A stretch of 64,000 bases of DNA, taken from NCBI GenBank assembly GCA_973895155.1, contig OZ316899.1:4154001-4218000 (forward strand), read 5' to 3'. A program made the translations under genes and the position numbers. Source of the DNA: Marsupella aquatica (lineage: Eukaryota; Marchantiophyta). The stretch's first letter is position 1, and every line of letters begins with the position of its first letter. This document shows, in pieces, positions 63,961 through 64,000 of the stretch. A model generated the notes under the pieces. The model was not told the origin of the DNA. It worked only from the letters and a program-made list of their open reading frames with translations, and ran no database searches.

Positions 63961-64000
63961 AAATGATCACAATAGGGATACTTAAAAATTTCTTTCATTT

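Overview
The window is eukaryotic and almost certainly from a plant (streptophyte). It is a stack of nested transposable elements with no ordinary host gene that I can defend. Plant-type signals are initiator-Met primer sites (TGGTATCAGAGC) beside two LTR families, a chromodomain Gypsy element, Copia elements, a CACTA/En-Spm transposon with a TNP2-like transposase, and plant-type GT-AG introns. I cannot narrow the lineage further from sequence alone. No rRNA, tRNA gene or CRISPR array was seen.

Layout. 1-1383 and about 4996-5902 hold a ruined plus-strand gene related to the transposase-like gene at the right end of the window; it is split by a minus-strand retroelement-type gene (about 1384-4995). 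From 5903 to 45724 lies a chromodomain Gypsy element, here called G2, whose LTRs end in AGT...ACT. Its left LTR is broken by a 14.2-kb Gypsy insertion (G1, 6140-20383), which is itself broken by a very young Copia element (Copia1, 9796-16400, identical LTRs). The body of G2 is inside out: gag, protease and RT plus one LTR run on the minus strand (22818-28685), and the rest of pol with the right LTR runs on the plus strand (28686-45724). Both junctions share a 5-bp AGTTC duplication in one pol codon pair, as expected from a retroelement that integrated into itself. The inverted LTR also carries a solo G1 LTR, and the right LTR is split by a 13.4-kb CACTA element (31767-45151).

The CACTA element has 14-bp inverted ends starting CACAACTACA, a TGT target duplication and a matching empty site in a sister LTR. 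It carries an intron-containing TNP2-like transposase gene (minus), a TnpA-like gene (plus), and between them a gene with a SET (histone methyltransferase-type) domain. Clusters of ACGTY/AACGTT motifs lie at both ends and inside introns.

Right of G2, two copies of an unknown gene start (46040-46850 and 57672-58450) flank a retroelement-type gene (47335-49922) into which a 6.1-kb Copia with 141-bp LTRs (Copia2, 50439-56513) has landed. The second copy continues to 61110 as a long gene whose later parts resemble a ParB-like fold and a beta-class DNA amino-methyltransferase (TPYG and DLCCGIGS motifs). It converges on a minus-strand transposase-like gene (61589-63960). A palindrome, CGATAAATTTATCG, recurs through both. 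This possible mobile DNA-methyltransferase system is, with the self-integrated G2 and the SET-bearing CACTA, the most interesting content.

Most genes are broken by stops that look like C-to-T changes at CAG or CGA codons, and by small indels, as expected for methylated, silenced repeats.
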